From: Thermoplasmata archaeon
GTDB lineage: Archaea > Thermoplasmatota > Thermoplasmata > Lutacidiplasmatales > UBA184
DNA length: 64,000 nucleotides
NCBI GenBank assembly: GCA_027306505.1
Contig: DAHUZP010000039.1
Location: 1 to 64,000, forward strand
Direction: 5' to 3'
How positions within the stretch are numbered: position 1 is the first letter of the stretch; every line of letters starts with the position of its first letter. A program made the translations under genes and the position numbers. A model generated the notes under the pieces. That model searched no databases, had not been told where the DNA came from, and saw only the letters and a list, made by a program, of their open reading frames with translations. This document shows, piece after piece, positions 26,367 through 35,640 of this stretch.

Positions 26367-27875
26367 GTGCCCGCCGACACCGAGGCCGAGGTCGAGGAGG
26401 TCAGACCCGGCAAAGCGCCTGTCAAGACCCCTCCCAAGCTGAACCCGGTCCGGGTCCCGATCCCCGAGGCTCCCGTGCCGGAGCGGGTGCACGACTTCCA
26501 GGAGATCCTGCACCCCTATTCCCTGGAGGACGCGGTCCTCGAGGCGAAGCGCTGCATCCAGTGCCGTCGTCCCTGGTGCGTGGAGGCCTGTCCCATCTCG
26601 CAGGACTGCCGGGAGTACATCATCCGCCTCTCCGAGCGCGACGTCGACGGCGCCGCGAAGGTCACCCTGCAGGACGACCCCCTCGCCTCCACCCTCTGCA
26701 AGGTCTGCTACCACTACTGCGAGGACTCCTGCGTGGTGAAGAAGAAAGGGGTCCCCCTGGCCATCCGGCAGCTCAAGAGGGCGGCTCTGGAGCTCGGGAA
26801 GAGCGACCTCACCTACGTTCCCCAAGCCCCCCGACGGCAACGGGTGGCCGTCGTCGGGGCCGGGCCCGCCGGGATCATGGCCGCCTGGGAACTAGGGATC
26901 CGGGGGTACTCCGTCACCGTCTTCGAGCAGGAGGACCTGTTGGGAGGGCTCATCCTTTCCATGCCTGGCTACCGGATCTCGGACGAGGACGTCCGGAAGG
27001 ACCTCGCGCGGTTCCGCGACCTCGATGTGACGTTCGTCCCGAAGACCAAGGTGGGGGTGGACACGGCCCCCGCAGAGCTCCAGAGGCAGGGGTACCTCGC
27101 GGTCCTGCTCGCCATAGGGACCCCGCTGCATCGCGACCTGCGCGTTCCGGGAGAGGACCTCCCGGGGGTCGTCCCTGCGCTCGGCATGCTCTTCGACGTG
27201 CACCGGGGCCGTCCGGTCTCGCTCGGAAAGCGGATCCTCGTTGTCGGGGGCGGCGACGTGGCGATGGACGCTGTCCGTTCCTCCCTTCGGCTCTCCCCCG
27301 GGGGCGAGGTCACGTTGGTCTACCGAAGGACGGAGGAGGAGATGCCGGCCGACCGGGAGGAGCTGCTCATGGCGAAGGACGAGGGCGTCCGGTTCCTCTG
27401 GCAGCGGTCCCCCGTGCGGATCGTCGGGCGCGAGCACGTGGAGGGGCTGGTGGTCCAGAGGGTCGAGTTGGGTCCACCCGACGCGAGCGGACGGAGGTCC
27501 CCGCGGGCCGTGGAGGGTTCCGAAGAGACCCTCCCCTGCGACACGGTCATCGTCGCGGTGGGGCAGCGGGCGGACCTCACCGGGTTCGGCTCCGAACTCG
27601 AGCTCAAGGTCACTCCCCAAGGGTGGGTCGAAGGTGAAGGACCGCAGACCGCGACAGGAGTTCCCGGGGTCTTCGCCGTCGGTGGGAAGTCCGTCGTGTA
27701 CGCGATGGCGGCGGGCACGCGCGGGGCCGAGGGGGTGGACCGCTACCTCCGGGCCCTTCGGGGGGAGGCCCCAGCTCCCCGACCCGATCCCTTCGGGGGC
27801 GATCGCCCCTTCCACCTGCCGGCCGGGTACGCGAAGTCGAACTGGAACCCCAATCCGGTCCACGGGAAGCCCTAG
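26367..27875 (+). CDS. GltA/GltD-type NADPH-dependent flavoprotein oxidoreductase
   Basis: 502 aa. An N-terminal Fer4_20 iron-sulfur domain (RCIQCRRPWCVEACP and CKVCYHYCEDSC) is followed by two dinucleotide-binding folds: VVGAGPAGIMAAWELG for FAD and ILVVGGGDVAMDAVR for NADPH. The C-terminal GVFAVGGKSVVYAMAAGTRGAE is typical of glutamate synthase small-subunit homologues. Such proteins transfer electrons from NADPH to glutamate synthase, sulfur or ferredoxin-dependent partners. No large gltB subunit is nearby, so the partner is unknown. The GTG at 26367 is chosen from promoter spacing. GTG 26355 is the alternative. Confidence 0.88.
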   Translation: MPADTEAEVEEVRPGKAPVKTPPKLNPVRVPIPEAPVPERVHDFQEILHPYSLEDAVLEAKRCIQCRRPWCVEACPISQDCREYIIRLSERDVDGAAKVTLQDDPLASTLCKVCYHYCEDSCVVKKKGVPLAIRQLKRAALELGKSDLTYVPQAPRRQRVAVVGAGPAGIMAAWELGIRGYSVTVFEQEDLLGGLILSMPGYRISDEDVRKDLARFRDLDVTFVPKTKVGVDTAPAELQRQGYLAVLLAIGTPLHRDLRVPGEDLPGVVPALGMLFDVHRGRPVSLGKRILVVGGGDVAMDAVRSSLRLSPGGEVTLVYRRTEEEMPADREELLMAKDEGVRFLWQRSPVRIVGREHVEGLVVQRVELGPPDASGRRSPRAVEGSEETLPCDTVIVAVGQRADLTGFGSELELKVTPQGWVEGEGPQTATGVPGVFAVGGKSVVYAMAAGTRGAEGVDRYLRALRGEAPAPRPDPFGGDRPFHLPAGYAKSNWNPNPVHGKP

Positions 27876-27904
27876 GGGACCACTTTCCCGGTTGTCGGGG
27901 TGCC

Positions 27905-27911
27905 CTTATCA
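27905..27911 (+). promoter_or_regulatory. TATA box of sedolisin 1
   Basis: cttatca, with TTATC at 27906, lies 30 nt before the ATG at 27936. This implies a leaderless transcript. Confidence 0.6.
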
Positions 27912-27935
27912 TGGGGTCGGCCCTGCTTCGAGACG

Positions 27936-30900
27936 ATGTCCTTCCTCCAAAGGGACCCACCCCTGTCCGGGGTGCCCTTGGACCAGGGGTCCCCGCCTCA
28001 ACCTCCCCGGGGAACCGATCCCGGTGGCGGGCGCGCTCGCTTCGCCGTTCGTCGGGGCCACGCGCGGGTCAGCGGGGGCTTCACTTCGCGCGGCCTCGCC
28101 GCCTCCATCGGTCTCCTGGGCCTGCTGATCGTGAGCACGTGGGTCCTGGCCCCTGGGCTCCCTTCGGGCCCCAACGTGCTCGAGCAGGTCGCGATCGACC
28201 ACGGGATGCTCGCCTCGTGGACGGCTGCCCGGGAGCTCGCCCTGACCGTGCAGGACCCCACCGGGCTCTTCGGGTACAATGCCGCTGACCTCGCCGCTCT
28301 CGCTTCCTCCGCTCCGGTGACCGCGTCCTACCCGGTCACCCTGGGCATCACGCTCATCCCGAACGACCCGAGAGGACTCCACGACTACGCGATCGCGGTC
28401 TCCACCCCGGGCAACCCGATGGAAGGACACTTCCTCACCTCGGCCGAGTACGACCAACGATTCGCTCCCAGCGCTCAGGAGGAGACGCACGTCGAGCAGG
28501 TCCTCGCTTCGCAGGGGTTCCGCGTGGTCGGTTCCTATCCTGACCGGACCTTCCTCGAGGTGCGGGGGACCGCCGCGGGGGCGGAGGCCCTCTTCGGCAC
28601 CACCCTCGTGCAAGGGGACCTTTACGGCCAGTCCGTGGTCCTCCCGGCGAGTGCCCCGACGCTGCCCACTTCCCTCGCGCCCGACCTCCTCTCCGTCTCC
28701 GGGCTCTCTCAGAACGCCGTCCGGTTCTCGCTCGCCTCCCTCTCCGCCCGCCCGCTGGGCGCGCTCCCCCAGGGTGGCCCATGCATCACCTCCTGCAACA
28801 CGATCTTCCCGGACTGGACGCACTTCATGTACGGCCTGGACCAGCTCTACAACGCCTCCGGACCGAGCCAGCCCCACTGGGCCCAGGGCACCTCGATCGG
28901 GATCCTGCTCTGGGCTGGAGCGGCGGGAGGTTTCAGCCCCTCCGACATCCAGACCTTCGCCCAGGGCATGTACCCCGGCAACCAACCGCTCTTCTCCTAC
29001 AACGCCTGGCCCCTGGGAGGGACCGGCCAACCGAGCTCCGCCGCCCCTTCCGACCCCAGCAACGCCCCGATGGAGCTCACGCTGGACATGGAATGGTCCG
29101 TCTCCCAGGCCCCGGGGGCGAACCTCCAGGTGGTCTACGTGCCCGAGGGCTCCTCGTCGAACGGCTACTCTCCCCAACCGGCCGACCTCGAGAACGGCTC
29201 GGCCTTTATGCTCACGCGGCCCGGGCTCGATGTCTTCACCCAGTCGTTCGGCGCTCCAGAGACCGACCAGTCGTTCCAGGCCGCGATGGACCTCGACTAC
29301 CAGAAGGCGGCGACGCTCGGGATCTCGGTCTTCGCGGCGTCGGGGGACAACGGGGGGTCGACCGGTTCCATCGGCAGTTGCACCTCCACGCCCCAGGTGG
29401 AGTATCCTGCGTCGTCCCCGTACGTGACGGCGGTCGGCGGCACGGCCCCGATCCTCAATTCGACCATCGGAGGAGGGCCCGCGACGAACCAGGGGGTCGC
29501 GAACGAACCTGCCTGGCACGGCAGCGGCGGCGGATACTCCCAGGCCTACGGCCTGCCTTCCTGGCAAAGGAGCGGATCGGCCTACCAGACCATCTCGAGC
29601 GGACCGGACCCCACCTCTCGCGGGGTGCCCGACATCGCAGGTCCCGCGGCGAATGACACGTTCTTCTACAACGGCACGATCCAGGACGGAGAGGGGACAA
29701 GCTTCGCCTCCCCCTTCTGGGCCGGCCTCATCGACGAGATGGCGGCCATCCGGGCGAACCCCCTCGGCTTCCTCAATCCCCGGCTCTATGCGTTGGGAGC
29801 GGCGGAGGACCAGGGCATCACTCCGGCGCCGTTCCGCTGGGTCACCCAGGGCCAGACCCCGGGGCTCGCTGCGAACTGCATCTACTACGCCCAGGCCGGG
29901 TGGGACCCGGTCACCGGCTACGGCGTCCCGAGGAACGCCTTCGACCTCTACGCGAGCCTGGTCGCGAGCTACATCAACGTCACGATCTCGTTCTCTCCGG
30001 ACCACGCCGCGCCCGGCTCGTCCGTCACGATCCACGTCCTCGCGATGAACGGGAGCGCTCCGCTCGCAGGAGGCACGCTCTCCGTATCGGTCTGGAGCCT
30101 CCCGCAGACGCTGCGCAAGACGAGCTTGCTGCAGACCCAATCCGTAGGGCTTGACGCTTCCGGCTCGGGCCAGGATAGCTACGCGATCTCGCTGTTCTAC
30201 CCCTACGGGCAACTGCTCGTGGTAGCCCAGATCTTCAACCGGCACGACGTAGGGAGCGCGGCCAGCGTGCTCGTGGTCTCGTTGCTCGGCTCGTCCTACG
30301 ATCTGCTCGAACCCATGCTGCAACCTCCGGTGAGCTACGCGTTCTTCGCCCTCATCATGGGCCTCGCGATCGCGCTGGGCTGGGTGCTCGGCCTCCGCAC
30401 GCCCCGTGCGAACCCGTTGCCGATCTACCGGAGGTTCCTCCCCGCCAGGTGGCGAGGTCGGCCTCCGAGCGCCGGTCCCTCCAGATCGTATCCACCTCAG
30501 GGGGCTTCAGCGTCCGCTAGTGCCCGACCCTACCCCGGCTCCACCGTGGGTCGACCCGCCGTGGCTCCTTCCGCGCGCGGAGGCCGTCCCCCGTCCGGTC
30601 CCGCCAGGGCGGCGGGGGCGGCTCAAGGGACCACGAGAGGAGCGGCGCCCGTCCGCCCCCCGCCGCTCGGCGGACGGCCCGCGACCGCGAAGAGCTTCCG
30701 CCCCTCGACCACCTCCGCCGCCCCGACGCCCACGGCGGCCTCCCGCGCCTCGCCGGGGACGAGCTCGCACGTGGCACCAGGGGTCACGATGGTCGTCCCT
30801 CCGGCACGCGCGAAGGAAACGCCCCAGGAGACCTCGAAGACGTCCACCTTGCCTCCACCCTCTTCGTCCGGGGAGCCGATCGCAACCCCCGCGATCCGGG

Positions 30901-31850
30901 AACCCACCCCCGAGGCCTCCCCATCCGTCCCCCCACCGCAGGCGACGACCGCCTCCGCGCCCGTGGGTCCGGCGGAAGTCACTTCGCCCACGTCCGGGGT
31001 GGGTAGTTCGCAGCCGAGCACCCACGAAGCTCTTCCCCAGGAAGCCGGAGCCGCCACGGAGGCTCCCGCACCATCGAGCCTTCCCGCAGCGGCCGCAGGG
31101 GAGGAGGTGGCAGCTCCGAACGAGGAGGCGAGCGCCCCCCCTCCCCAAGCCGTGTCTCCAGAGCCACCCGGGCAGGTGGAGGAGCCGGGCGAAGCGCCCA
31201 GCGCTCCCGAGCCCTCCATCTCGGGGCCTATCGCGGAAGCACAGGAAGCCCCAGCAGAGGTCCCACCGGAAACACCGCTTGCCACGGAGCAGTTTGGACA
31301 GGGGGACGCACCTACCCCGAGCGAAGTGCGGGCCCCTGCAGAGCCCCCAGAGGCCGGACCGTCCGAGGAGGTTCGGGCCCCCGTGGAGGACACGGTGCGC
31401 GAGGCCCCGCTCCCCGAAGCCCCATCGCCCGTTCACGAAGTGACCGCCGCCCCGACCTCCCCACCCGAGGCGGTGGCCGCGCCTGAGGTCGGGCCTGCGA
31501 TCGCGGCCGTCCCGGTCGCCGCCTCCAAGCGGGGCCGGGTGCGCCGCGCTCCGAGGCCCAAGGAGAAGGAAGTTCCAGCCCCGACGGCCAAGACCGTCCC
31601 GCCTCTCATCGAGCCTCCCACCGTGAGCGCTCCCGCTCCCACGCCTTCGCCCGCTCCCTCGACCCGAGGCCGTGCGCGCAGGGGACTGGTCACCCGTGTG
31701 GAGGAAGACGTGGCGAAGCTAGAGGGCAGGGTCGTACACGCCGTTCGGCCGGGAGGCAAGGTCCGTTCGGCGAGATGCCCGAAGTGCGGGAAGGCGGTGA
31801 CCCCTGGAGCGAGATCGTGTCCCTCCTGCGGGGGCCCGATGAGCACCTGA
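27936..31850 (+). CDS. Membrane-anchored sedolisin (S53) peptidase with zinc-ribbon tail
   Basis: 1304 aa. Signal anchor about 54-72, then a Pro-kumamolisin activation domain (about 100-265) and a catalytic domain (about 285-680). S53 residues are present: E380 and D384 in ELTLDMEW, the oxyanion Asp D471 in ASGDNGG, nucleophile Ser589 in EGTSFASP, and the calcium site DPVTGYG. A beta-domain (680-780) precedes a membrane helix (about 797-817). About 480 cytosolic residues follow, mainly Pro, Ala, Glu and Ser, ending in a zinc ribbon CPKCG...CPSCG at the very C-terminus. Sedolisins are acid endopeptidases. Membrane anchoring with a cytosolic finger is unusual. A second copy follows 22 nt downstream. 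Confidence 0.92.
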   Translation: MSFLQRDPPLSGVPLDQGSPPQPPRGTDPGGGRARFAVRRGHARVSGGFTSRGLAASIGLLGLLIVSTWVLAPGLPSGPNVLEQVAIDHGMLASWTAARELALTVQDPTGLFGYNAADLAALASSAPVTASYPVTLGITLIPNDPRGLHDYAIAVSTPGNPMEGHFLTSAEYDQRFAPSAQEETHVEQVLASQGFRVVGSYPDRTFLEVRGTAAGAEALFGTTLVQGDLYGQSVVLPASAPTLPTSLAPDLLSVSGLSQNAVRFSLASLSARPLGALPQGGPCITSCNTIFPDWTHFMYGLDQLYNASGPSQPHWAQGTSIGILLWAGAAGGFSPSDIQTFAQGMYPGNQPLFSYNAWPLGGTGQPSSAAPSDPSNAPMELTLDMEWSVSQAPGANLQVVYVPEGSSSNGYSPQPADLENGSAFMLTRPGLDVFTQSFGAPETDQSFQAAMDLDYQKAATLGISVFAASGDNGGSTGSIGSCTSTPQVEYPASSPYVTAVGGTAPILNSTIGGGPATNQGVANEPAWHGSGGGYSQAYGLPSWQRSGSAYQTISSGPDPTSRGVPDIAGPAANDTFFYNGTIQDGEGTSFASPFWAGLIDEMAAIRANPLGFLNPRLYALGAAEDQGITPAPFRWVTQGQTPGLAANCIYYAQAGWDPVTGYGVPRNAFDLYASLVASYINVTISFSPDHAAPGSSVTIHVLAMNGSAPLAGGTLSVSVWSLPQTLRKTSLLQTQSVGLDASGSGQDSYAISLFYPYGQLLVVAQIFNRHDVGSAASVLVVSLLGSSYDLLEPMLQPPVSYAFFALIMGLAIALGWVLGLRTPRANPLPIYRRFLPARWRGRPPSAGPSRSYPPQGASASASARPYPGSTVGRPAVAPSARGGRPPSGPARAAGAAQGTTRGAAPVRPPPLGGRPATAKSFRPSTTSAAPTPTAASRASPGTSSHVAPGVTMVVPPARAKETPQETSKTSTLPPPSSSGEPIATPAIREPTPEASPSVPPPQATTASAPVGPAEVTSPTSGVGSSQPSTHEALPQEAGAATEAPAPSSLPAAAAGEEVAAPNEEASAPPPQAVSPEPPGQVEEPGEAPSAPEPSISGPIAEAQEAPAEVPPETPLATEQFGQGDAPTPSEVRAPAEPPEAGPSEEVRAPVEDTVREAPLPEAPSPVHEVTAAPTSPPEAVAAPEVGPAIAAVPVAASKRGRVRRAPRPKEKEVPAPTAKTVPPLIEPPTVSAPAPTPSPAPSTRGRARRGLVTRVEEDVAKLEGRVVHAVRPGGKVRSARCPKCGKAVTPGARSCPSCGGPMST

Positions 31851-31872
31851 GGCTCCCCAGGAACCCTTCGTC

Positions 31873-34017
31873 ATGCGTGATCGCAGAGGAGAAGCGGAGC
31901 CCGCGGGGACCTGGCTGGGTCCTCGCTCAGCTCGAGGGCCCGTTCCCCTCCGAGCCGGGCTCGTCCTCCTTCTGTTGCTGAGCTGCGCCCTTCTCACCGT
32001 CTATCCGTCGTTCTCTGGGAGCGCCGCCACCGTGACCGCGAGAGGGCCCGCGGGACCGGCCGGCGGCTCGCGCTCGGGGACGTACGCGGAGGCCAGAGGC
32101 GTTCCTTCGGCGATGCGGTTTCCCATCGGCGGAGCAGCGGGGGACTCCTCGGCCGCGCTCTCCGCGGCAGGACCGGTGCATCCCTCTGCGGTCTCCTCCG
32201 GCCTCTTCCCGGGTCCTTTCCGCTCGATCTACGGGGTGGACGCGCTGCTCAACTCCAGCCAAGGAGCCCCTTCCACCGCTCCCAACTTCCCGGTAGGGGA
32301 GGCGATCGGCGTCCTCGCCTGGGGATGGGGGTACGACCCCACCGATCTCGCGACGTTCTTCTCCGACTACTATCCATCGTCCTTCCCGCTCCCGCACGTG
32401 GTCCCGGTCCCGATCGACGGCGCTCCTCCCCCTGGGATCAACGCCGCCGCGGACACGTCGGGGGGTTCTCGGGAGCTCACGCTCGACATCGAGTGGGCGG
32501 CCTCCATGGCCCCTGGGTCCACGATCTACGCCATCTACGCGCCTCCGGGCACCTCCGGCACCGGGAGCCCCACCGACCAGTCCCTGGAGGACGCCCTCCA
32601 CTACGCGGTAGAGATGGGGAACCTGACCGCGCTCTCCTTGTCCTTCGGGGAGCCGGAGGGGACCGACGTGCCGCTCGAGACCGTCATGGAGGAGGACATC
32701 CAGAACCTGACCGCGAACGGCACCACCGTCCTCGCGGCGTCGGGCGACGACGGCGGCTCGGCCCAGTCTCAGCCCAACCGGCCGTGCAGCGCGGGACCCG
32801 GGGTCGACTTCCCGGCGGCGAGCCCGCTGGTCGTCGCGGTGGGCGGGACCGATGCCACCTCGGGCGGCCCGGAGACCGCGTGGGACCTGAGCGGCGGGGG
32901 GGCTTCCAACGCGGGGAACGTCGCCCCCTCCTGGCAGCAGACCGGGGGCGTCGCGAGCTACCTCGCGGCCTCCTCCCCTGCCACCCGGGAAGTGCCGGAC
33001 GTCGCGGCCACCGCGGACAACAACGCCTTCTACTTCGCCGGCGCCGCGACCAACGCGAGCGGCACGAGCTTCTCCTCTCCGCTCTGGGCCGGGATCGTCG
33101 CCGACATGGCCCACGCCGACCACACCCGGTGGGGCGCGCTCGACCCTCGGATCTACCCCCTCGCCGCCGTGCACGAGGCCCAGGGCGGGAGCCCCGCGCC
33201 CTTCACCAGCGTCGACCAGGGAAGGAACTGCTACTACAGCGCCTCCCCCGGCTGGGACCGTGTGACCGGCTGGGGGACCCCGAACGCCGAGGTGTTGGCC
33301 CAGGAGCTCAACGGCACGTCCTTTGCGAGCCTCGCCGTGTTGCTGAACCCGAACCAGGGCGTCTCCTCGGGCTCGACCGTGACCGTCGAGGTCACCGTTC
33401 CCTCCGGGGGGGACGCCGGGCTCTCGGGTCGGTCGATGTCGGTGTATGTGGTCGACCCCACGAACGACTCCTGGGTCCAGCGCCTCGTCGGCACGTGCCC
33501 ATCCCCCGGCGGCTCGCCCTGGAAGGGATCGTTCGTCCTCCCCTCCTCGCTCACCGACCGGTACGTGAACGTGACGGCGGTGGTCCAGAACGGCAGCCTC
33601 TGGGGGGTGGGCACCTCCGTGCTCTCCCCTCCGCCTCCTCCCGCGCCTCCCGGTCCCTCCATATGGGACATCCTTGGAGGGTACGAGCTTCCCCTCCTCA
33701 CGGGGTTCCTGCTCCTCTTCCTCACGTTCCGGCTCATGGGAGACCGCCGACGCCACACTCGGGCGGGGCCTTCCCCCAGGGAGCTCGCGGGACAGAACCC
33801 GCTATCTCCCTCCGACCGTGGCCCCGCCCCGGAGAGCGTCGCGGGGGCCGCCCGGGCCTCGGGGGCCTCCTCCCTCTCCGCGGGTGCGCGTCCCGTCGCC
33901 GACACGTCCCTCCCCCGGGGGAGCGTGACGGAGATGACGCCCTTCTGTTGGAAGTGCGGAACGACGCTCAAGGGAGCGGAAGGCCAGTGCCCGGCGTGCG
34001 GGACACGGTTCAGCTGA
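31873..34017 (+). CDS. Second sedolisin (S53), no activation prodomain, zinc-ribbon tail
   Basis: 714 aa. Signal anchor at 27-44. The catalytic domain begins around residue 113 and holds E201 and D205 (ELTLDIEW), D292 (ASGDDGG) and Ser399 (SGTSFSSP), with the calcium site WDRVTGWG. Only about 65 residues separate the anchor from the catalytic fold, too short for the usual prodomain of about 180 aa. A beta-domain, a membrane helix (about 602-622), a shorter cytosolic linker and a terminal zinc ribbon (CWKCG...CPACG) follow. The start ATG lies 22 nt behind sedolisin 1 with AGGA upstream. It may depend on the neighbour's prodomain for folding (inference). Confidence 0.9.
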   Translation: MRDRRGEAEPAGTWLGPRSARGPVPLRAGLVLLLLLSCALLTVYPSFSGSAATVTARGPAGPAGGSRSGTYAEARGVPSAMRFPIGGAAGDSSAALSAAGPVHPSAVSSGLFPGPFRSIYGVDALLNSSQGAPSTAPNFPVGEAIGVLAWGWGYDPTDLATFFSDYYPSSFPLPHVVPVPIDGAPPPGINAAADTSGGSRELTLDIEWAASMAPGSTIYAIYAPPGTSGTGSPTDQSLEDALHYAVEMGNLTALSLSFGEPEGTDVPLETVMEEDIQNLTANGTTVLAASGDDGGSAQSQPNRPCSAGPGVDFPAASPLVVAVGGTDATSGGPETAWDLSGGGASNAGNVAPSWQQTGGVASYLAASSPATREVPDVAATADNNAFYFAGAATNASGTSFSSPLWAGIVADMAHADHTRWGALDPRIYPLAAVHEAQGGSPAPFTSVDQGRNCYYSASPGWDRVTGWGTPNAEVLAQELNGTSFASLAVLLNPNQGVSSGSTVTVEVTVPSGGDAGLSGRSMSVYVVDPTNDSWVQRLVGTCPSPGGSPWKGSFVLPSSLTDRYVNVTAVVQNGSLWGVGTSVLSPPPPPAPPGPSIWDILGGYELPLLTGFLLLFLTFRLMGDRRRHTRAGPSPRELAGQNPLSPSDRGPAPESVAGAARASGASSLSAGARPVADTSLPRGSVTEMTPFCWKCGTTLKGAEGQCPACGTRFS

Positions 34018-34040
34018 GGCCGTTCGGCTCGAAGCGTCGG

Positions 34041-34047
34041 CTTATCT
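34041..34047 (+). promoter_or_regulatory. TATA box of pheS
   Basis: cttatct, with TTATC at 34042, lies exactly 30 nt before the GTG at 34072, implying a leaderless pheS mRNA. Confidence 0.6.
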
Positions 34048-34071
34048 CCCCCTCTCCTCCTCACCGCCTTC

Positions 34072-35586
34072 GTGAACGAGGGCCCCACCCCGAGCCCGGG
34101 CACCGACCTCACGCTCACGCTCTCCGCCCTGGAGCTCTCGCTCCTCCAAGCCCTGAGGAGGTCCGGAGGCGGGCCGGTCTCGGAAGAGGAGCTGGTCCGC
34201 TCGACGGGTGCCACTCCTGACGGCGTGCGAGGTTCGCTCGAACGGTTGCGCTCGAAGCGGCTCGTGGTCCTGGAGGAGCGCCTCGAGGAGGTCCTCCGGC
34301 TCTCCGATCGAGGAACGGCGACGCTCTCGAGGGGTCTGCCGGAGCGCCGCCTGATCCGCCTGCTGCAGCAGGGACCCCGGAGCAAGCGCGAGCTTCTCGG
34401 AGAGGAGCTCTCGGAGGAGGAGTTGGCGGCCGCCGTGGGGCAGCTCCGGCGGCTGGGCAAGGTCCAGCCGGGAGAGGTCCTCTCGCTCACCGGAGAGCCT
34501 CCCGAGGAGCTTCCCGAAGAGGAGGCCCTTCGCCGCGTCCAGGAGGGCGGGAGACCGGGAGACGACACGGTCGTCCCACGGCTCGTGAAACGCGGGCTGC
34601 TGATCCGCGACCAGAGGGCCCACCGCTCCTGGCGTCCCTCTCCCGAGGGGTTGGAGCTCCCCTTGGAAGGCTCCGGGCCGACCAGCCTCGGAGCGATCAC
34701 CTCGGACCTTCTGAGAGGGGGCGGGTGGGCCAACGCCCGGTTCCGCCCGTACGACGTCCGAGCTCCCGTGCCACGGGTCCAGGGGGCCCGCGCCCACCCG
34801 TACCGCGAGTGGCTGCGGCAAGTGGAGGAGGTCCTCGTGGGGCTCGGGTTCGAGGAGTTCCGGGGCCCGTTGGTCGAGCTCGAGTTCTACAACAACGACC
34901 TGCTCTTCATGCCCCAGGAGCACCCCGCCCGCTCCATGCACGACATGTTCTTCGTCGAGGGAGCTGAAGGGCAGGGGATCCCCCCGAAGCTCCTGAGGTC
35001 CGTCGCTGCGGTCCACGAAGGGCGCCCGCTGCCCCGGCAGACCCAGCCGCTCTCATCGGGGTGGCAGACCCCGTACAAGGAGGAGGTGGCTCGGCGCGTG
35101 GTGATGCGCAGCCAGACGACCGCCGCCTCGATGCGCTATCTCGCGACGCGACCGAAGCCACCGTTCCGGATGTACTCGATCGACTCGGTCTTCCGCTACG
35201 ACCCCCTGGACGCGACGCACCTCATCCAGTTCGACCAGTGCGAAGGGGTCGTCGGTCGCCGGGGGCTCAACTTCCGGCATCTCCTGGGGCTCCTGACCCA
35301 CTTCGCGAACGCGCTGGGGATCAAGGACGTGAAGTTCCAACCCACCTACTTCCCGTTCACGGAGCCCTCCGTGCAGGGCTTCGTCCGGCACCCGAAGCTG
35401 GGCTGGGTCGAGATGATGCCCGGTGGCATGTTCCGTCCGGAGGTCCTGAAGCCCCTGGGGATCACCGCCCCCGTCGCGGCCTGGGGGATCGGGATCGGGA
35501 GGCTCGCCATGGTGGCCCTGGGTCTCAACGACATCCGGGACCTCTACCTGGACGATCTCCCCCGCCTCTCGACCTCGAGGGTCTGA
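34072..35586 (+). CDS. pheS: Phenylalanyl-tRNA synthetase alpha subunit
   Basis: 504 aa, the length of archaeal/eukaryotic PheS. The N-terminal part (1-200) has winged-helix modules that bind tRNA-Phe. The class II catalytic core contains MHDMFFVE, the motif 2 region around VMRSQTTAASMRYLA, and motif 3 AWGIGIGRLAMVALGLNDIRDLY at the C-terminus. It forms an alpha2-beta2 enzyme with PheT encoded 54 nt downstream. The start is a GTG placed 30 nt after a TATA box. Confidence 0.96.
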   Translation: MNEGPTPSPGTDLTLTLSALELSLLQALRRSGGGPVSEEELVRSTGATPDGVRGSLERLRSKRLVVLEERLEEVLRLSDRGTATLSRGLPERRLIRLLQQGPRSKRELLGEELSEEELAAAVGQLRRLGKVQPGEVLSLTGEPPEELPEEEALRRVQEGGRPGDDTVVPRLVKRGLLIRDQRAHRSWRPSPEGLELPLEGSGPTSLGAITSDLLRGGGWANARFRPYDVRAPVPRVQGARAHPYREWLRQVEEVLVGLGFEEFRGPLVELEFYNNDLLFMPQEHPARSMHDMFFVEGAEGQGIPPKLLRSVAAVHEGRPLPRQTQPLSSGWQTPYKEEVARRVVMRSQTTAASMRYLATRPKPPFRMYSIDSVFRYDPLDATHLIQFDQCEGVVGRRGLNFRHLLGLLTHFANALGIKDVKFQPTYFPFTEPSVQGFVRHPKLGWVEMMPGGMFRPEVLKPLGITAPVAAWGIGIGRLAMVALGLNDIRDLYLDDLPRLSTSRV

Positions 35587-35640
35587 ACGGAGAGCGGACC
35601 GGAAGAAGGCACGAACGGAAGGGAGTAGGAGGAACGGACC

